From: Neckera pumila
Lineage: Eukaryota > Streptophyta > Bryopsida > Hypnales > Neckeraceae
Length of the DNA: 64,000 bases
Reading direction: 5' to 3'
Assembly (NCBI GenBank): GCA_963969595.1
Contig: OZ018414.1
Coordinates: 11,781,660 to 11,845,659, forward strand
Shown: positions 59,475-64,000 of the stretch, piece by piece
How the letters are laid out: the number at the start of each line of letters is the position of its first letter
How positions within the stretch are numbered: the first letter of the stretch is position 1
The notes under the pieces: generated by a model
Databases searched by the model: none
Seen by the model: only the letters and a program-made list of their open reading frames with translations
What the model was told of the DNA's origin: nothing
Program-made: the position numbers and the translations under genes

Positions 59475-60858
59475 ATAAAATTGAACTTAGCTTCAATTTA
59501 ATATCTAAGGCTTTAAATACGTTGAGTGATAATGCACTATCCACCCTACTACACAATATTTCAAACGTGGTAAACATATGTACTTTTATATAGCATCAAT
59601 TTCATTAAATTTGCACTATTCCATTACTTTGCCACCGTTCAAGCTGCGGTTTGTGAAACCAAAATCTACACCTGTCCTCATTTGAAGCCTGAAATGAGAC
59701 CTTTGTAGAGATATTTGTAGAGATATATGTTACAGTTTATTTATTTTTTCTCTTTAAAAGAGATGGTGAGATATACAGAAAGAAGGAAAACTACACATGT
59801 CATGTCACAATTTTTGGTTTGTGAAATGTCGTCAGTTTGACGAAATGGACGTTATATTCAATTCATCACCATCATCAAACTACAAGTAGTTCCGGACACA
59901 GAATTGGTAACAGTCGTAACCACGACTAAACCAGAACGAAAAAACTGAACCAAACTTCACAAGCAAAACACCGGGAGCCAAACACAATCATAAACCAGGG
60001 TCGATGCATAAACACAAAAACGCCATTTACATTCGACCTTCATTTTTTTTCGTGGAGTGAAGGGACCCTGAAACAAATATTTCACAGAGTCTGCTCCATC
60101 CAGGGTTTACTCACAAAACAAGTGACTCTCATTGTAAACCTTCAAATTTCATATTGAATCGTATCCACTTCTATAAGCCTGCTAACATGCTACACCTGAG
60201 TTTACACACACCTGCACAAGAATTTACGAAGCATTCTCTCAGTGCAGCACTCAATGCAAATGTTGATCTGTCCATAGCTTGCCAGAGTCCGTCGATTCAG
60301 CATCAAGTCAAAGATGGTTTCTTGGATTGTTTTCTGTCAATTCGAAAGATCAGTGACCATTGACCATGTAAATAGTTCCTCCATTTCTCATCAGCATTGA
60401 ATAGCAAAATGCATATCACATACTCTGTTCTCTCACCAAACACTAGGCAATGGACATACACTCCACCATCTCCAAATGCACTGCCTCGCGAAATTACTGC
60501 ACTCCTACATGCACTCTAACATGTGTTTCACAAATTGATATATTAAGTTGTCCAATCAGATTTGTATAGAATATGAGAGATTCTCAAGATACACAAAAAA
60601 CGTACATTCGAAAAGAATGCTTCATTGTAGAATGTTGAGTGTATCCAATCCAACACTCACTCTATACTCGCAGTATGACACTCGTAAGTTCAACGAGTGT
60701 GGAAGTAACTCCAAAGCAACACGCAGAAAAAAGTACCAACTGTTTTAAAGACCGTCTAGAAAACTACCACACCATGTCACCTCGTTGGCGACTTCTTCAT
60801 GCTCCATACTGAAAAATATATCAGTATCAAGTTCCTGCTCGTGACGTTGGGTTTGTAG

Positions 60859-61596
60859 CTACGACTGCAACTGCATGTTCTGACCGTTCAATAGCCCATT
60901 CTTATGTTCCAGCTCCGAACATTTTACCTCCCACCGCATGTTTTCGTAAATTTTTTGGGACACTTCGGCCTTCAAACATTCGATCTGCTTGTGAGCATCA
61001 AGCAACTCGTGTTGAGTCTTCGCGAGCACAGGAAGGACGCAACTTGGATTGTTGAAATCAATTCCATTGTGCATATTGGAGTCAAGCTGGGAGCCCTGCC
61101 CTTGCATGGACGAATCCATTCCTGAGTTGAGAGGCTGGCCAAGCTGTTGAATCGGTGAAGTCAGTAAGAGGTGGCCCTCTTCAGTTGGCATCTCAAACGA
61201 TGGTCTAGGGACGCTTGGGGGCAAGTTCCTTGAAGCCTTCCGCTCTTCAAACTCTTGACGAACCTTCAAAACTTGATGGCCGACTAGGGCCCGCTTCTCC
61301 TCGTAAGGCAAGATGGGGTCCACGCTCCAGGTTGGTATGGAGAAGTAGGCGCCTCCTCCGAGATCCAATTGACCAGTGTGCCCAGGCTTCTTGCAATAAA
61401 AAGCAGCAATTTGATATGCAACTTCTGCCTCAGCATAAGTATCGTATGAACGAAGACAGATCCTCTTAGACTTGTGACCTACCCCGTTCGTCACAGGAAA
61501 CTTAATTCGTGGTTCAACTTTGCTAGAACCAAATCGCCGGTAAAGTGCTCCTTTAGGAATGTTGTAATTCACACTAAATCTCCTTTCATGTATCAC
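60859..61596 (-). CDS. AP2/ERF-like domain protein, copy 3 (245 aa, C-terminally truncated)
   Basis: It has the same AP2/ERF-like block (KGALYRRFGSSKVEPRIKFP, KRICLRSYDTYAEAEVAYQI) and the segment LDLGGGAYF. It lacks the hydrophobic stretches because homology to the other copies starts only at the AP2 block. It ends LNGQNMQLQS at a TAG. Beyond the stop the DNA still aligns with the last 25 or so residues of the other copies, with one frame, so the stop is probably a later nonsense change. IPLG is changed to ICLR, in the strand/turn that is usually conserved. Likely a decaying paralogue. Confidence 0.5.
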   Translation of the reverse strand: MIHERRFSVNYNIPKGALYRRFGSSKVEPRIKFPVTNGVGHKSKRICLRSYDTYAEAEVAYQIAAFYCKKPGHTGQLDLGGGAYFSIPTWSVDPILPYEEKRALVGHQVLKVRQEFEERKASRNLPPSVPRPSFEMPTEEGHLLLTSPIQQLGQPLNSGMDSSMQGQGSQLDSNMHNGIDFNNPSCVLPVLAKTQHELLDAHKQIECLKAEVSQKIYENMRWEVKCSELEHKNGLLNGQNMQLQS

Positions 61597-63084
61597 CTAG
61601 TGGGTAATCAAGACAAGTGGAAATGGATCAAACTCAATGAATTTGCACAAAACAATTCATCATCACCAACACAAAAGTACATTTCTATCATCCCAATGAC
61701 ATCCCAATTCATTTGGGACAAAAAACATCTCTATCCAATGGAAACAAGTACATAGATCAGCAATGATGAAAGAAATCACAAATAACAGTTACTACTAACC
61801 CCTAGTCAGTGCAAGCGCTTGCAGACCGGCTAGTGCTCCCCTGCTCCATGCTTCAAATCGTTCTATGTCTGAAAAACATCGCCATGACATTAGATCAAGT
61901 AAGAATCACTCGGGGCAGTCAATCTCCTCCAGGTCTTCCATAGTACAAACTAGCTGGAGAATCATGCACATCCTCGATTCCCAATGCTCTCAGATGACCA
62001 GTTCTAAGGCGTCAGATGAAAAAATGAAAGAGATTCATCAACACCAATTCAAGATTGATCACCCCCACCACAGTCCCTCTCAACAGGAATAACTTCCTTT
62101 CAAGATTGACACAAATCTTCTCCACGGCAAATTTGTTCTTCTCTCGATCACAAGATTCGGACCAGGGCAATCGAACGACTCTTATTGACTTACAGGAAGA
62201 AAACGGTGTGACTCACACGGATGCGATTTTCTATGACGGTGCCCCGAAATGCAACCCTCGATAGGCGATCGCTGCAGCAGTTCTCAATTCATCCTACTCG
62301 ACTGGAGGCAACGAAGCCAAAGAGAGAAAGAGTACATTAAAAAGGTCCTCAATCGTGGTTCAACCAACCAAGTCCTGCATACACCCTTCAAAGAATCACG
62401 TCTCTGAATGGAATCCAAATTAAACGAGGCAGCTTACAACAGAACTATACAGATGGCATGGATGTCTCCAGACCTAAAGAACTGCACGAGCCTAAGCCAA
62501 ATGCCTCCACTGTTCCAAAATCTCTTCCCAGCGATCATACACAAACAGATTCACCGGTAGCTTCACCAAAGTCCTACCGTTATACACAATTTGGAGGTCT
62601 ACAGCAAGTGGGCAATGGAAGTCCACGTAATTGACCACAAACCTCGACTATTTTTTCACGCAGCAACCGAGCACGACAATAGGATTTACAATTCCTACTC
62701 CAATTTCCAAATAACAACAGAGGCTTACACACTGCCCGGATTCTGGACTTACAGGACTTCTAGAAATTCAGACAAAGAGCACCTCCCCCGACCTCCTAGT
62801 CTCAAATCTCCCGCAAACTCCTCAGACCCAGAAACCTCAAGCCAACAGCGAGTAGTGAGTGCATGGTATCACCTTGCTCCTGAGTCAAGAGGACGAGCCA
62901 GAAGACCAGCTCCCAACAGCCCGAATTGCACCCCTTAGATCGGCGATCGCTTCAGCAGTTCCCCATTCATCCTACTCGACTGGAGTCAACGCAGCTAAAG
63001 AGAGAAAGAGTCCATGCGAAAGGTCCTCCAAGTCTCTGCAAGCGAACTGGCTTGCATACACCAAATGCGTCGCTTTCTTATACA

Positions 63085-63240
63085 GAGAACGAGGAGGAGG
63101 GAAGGAGGAGGGAAGGAGGAGGGAAGGAGGAGGGAGGAGGGAGGAAGGAGGGAGGAGGACGGAGGAGGACGGAGGAGGACGGAGCAGGAGGGAGGAAGAC
63201 GGAGGAGGACGGAGCAGGAGGGAGGAGGACGGAGGAGCAA
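63085..63240. repeat. Purine tract (GGA)n upstream of AP2-like copy 3
   Basis: ggaggagggaagg and ggaggacggagc units run over about 155 bp, in the same place as the tract of block 2 and followed by the same acaattgacaaaattgtacc. Confidence 0.8.
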
Positions 63241-63300
63241 CCCATTTGCGGGGGGGGCACAATTGACAAAATTGTACCATTCCAAAATAAACTACAATAC

Positions 63301-64000
63301 ATTAAATAGTGAAATTGGGTTGCCTTGACAATTAGGTTGCCTTTCTAAGAGAAGTTGCCTCACGACTCACTGCTTGGCCACATGGAGGCACATGCAATTC
63401 TCTAAACTCAAGTCAAAAATCAGTGCATCAATATACAATACACTGAGTTCCTATATTATTGCATTTTTCTACAATAATTGTACATATTTATATAGTGTAA
63501 AATGTCAAAAAGTTAATATTGGGCAATCTAATTTCACGAATTAGTGTAGTGTGCTATGTGCCTTTGCCTAAAAATGCTTGGCATAAAAATAAAAGTATTT
63601 TTCTATAATTTTTTAATTATGAAAACTTCCAAGTTCAATACCTTTCAGACTGCAAGGCTTAATGCCACAAAACAAAGCCCGTACAACCTTCCTAGTAGAA
63701 AGCTTTTTGACGGTACCAAGAACGCAATTGGGGGACACATGGTCTAGGAGATCTACACGTAACAAACAAAACAAATTATAGCCTAACTTCAGGTACAGAC
63801 CTTTACATTTTGTCAAATAAAGTACCATATTTACTATACATGACATTTTATCATTTTGTATTGAGTCGTTATTAATTAATGATGGCAAATGTGATTCAAA
63901 ACTTTTCTAGAAATTGATATATTTGAATCAAGTGAAAAGTAATGTCTTGTAAAATTATTGCATTTATATTTAAATTTTATTTTGTTGATGGCTTGATCAC
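63301..64000. repeat. R block, third copy (runs off the window)
   Basis: It matches 42061-42710: ggccacatggaggcacatgc, tagtgtagtgtgct, aaaacttccaagttcaatac and tgacattttatcattttgta. The array therefore continues beyond the window. Confidence 0.7.

Larger units (their letters stand above)
59620..63300. repeat. SD block 3 (tandem segmental duplicate with an AP2-like gene)
   Basis: Collinear with blocks 1 and 2, except that about 61565-62260, immediately upstream of the gene, is not found in them. A copy of the 5' stretch ggcgatcgct.cagcagttc, with catcctactcgactgga, occurs twice here (62265 and 62942) but once in block 2. Confidence 0.7.

Noticed and set aside
1..64000. CRISPR array or bacterial operon
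   Set aside because: The tandem repeats here are minisatellites without unique spacers, and genes are intron-containing and plant-like.

Overview
The window is nuclear DNA of a green plant. The anchor is a 20-exon gene for the chloroplast preprotein-translocation ATPase SecA1 (14556-22610, minus). All its introns are GT-AG, and a Ser-rich transit-peptide-like leader precedes the SecA core. The rest is mostly AT-rich intergenic DNA with plant-type non-autonomous DNA transposons (Stowaway-, PIF/Harbinger- and CACTA-like). I cannot name the species. A non-flowering land plant is a guess.

Layout. 1-8100: AT-rich DNA with a fold-back element and three copies (A-C) of a roughly 0.9 kb repeat bounded by TTAA. 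8100-10396: a four-exon minus-strand gene (314 aa) that I assembled by matching intron phases. It belongs to a plant protein family of unknown function and carries two blocks of four cysteines spaced every eighth residue. 10400-11570: its 5' region, with a triplicated 180-bp repeat. 11570-14555: AT-rich DNA. 14556-22610: SECA1. 22880-28868: more TTAA-bounded repeats, one nested inside a Stowaway-like element.

28869 to the end: a degenerate tandem array in which blocks with an AP2/ERF-like gene (SD blocks) alternate with an AT-rich block (R block). The three AP2-like genes (31244-32188, 39355-40440, 60859-61596, all minus) share a (GGA)n tract in their 5' regions, conserved 5' and 3' flanks and a C-terminal coiled coil. 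The third is cut short by a stop codon. A fourth SD block (45035-45800) has lost its gene and is followed by a GC-rich element, a T-rich minisatellite and an almost intact hAT transposase gene of the ZNF862-like type (about 47674-49976). One R block is split by a roughly 1 kb insertion of different composition and is followed by a 2.4 kb CACTA-like element with a large internal palindrome.

The genes do not form a pathway: one housekeeping chloroplast gene, one conserved unknown, one lineage-specific AP2-like family and one transposase. The most unusual signals are the TTAA-bounded repeat family, whose ends look piggyBac-like; the expanding AP2-like array; two near-twin introns in the unknown gene; and the transposase frame broken only at an 11-C run.
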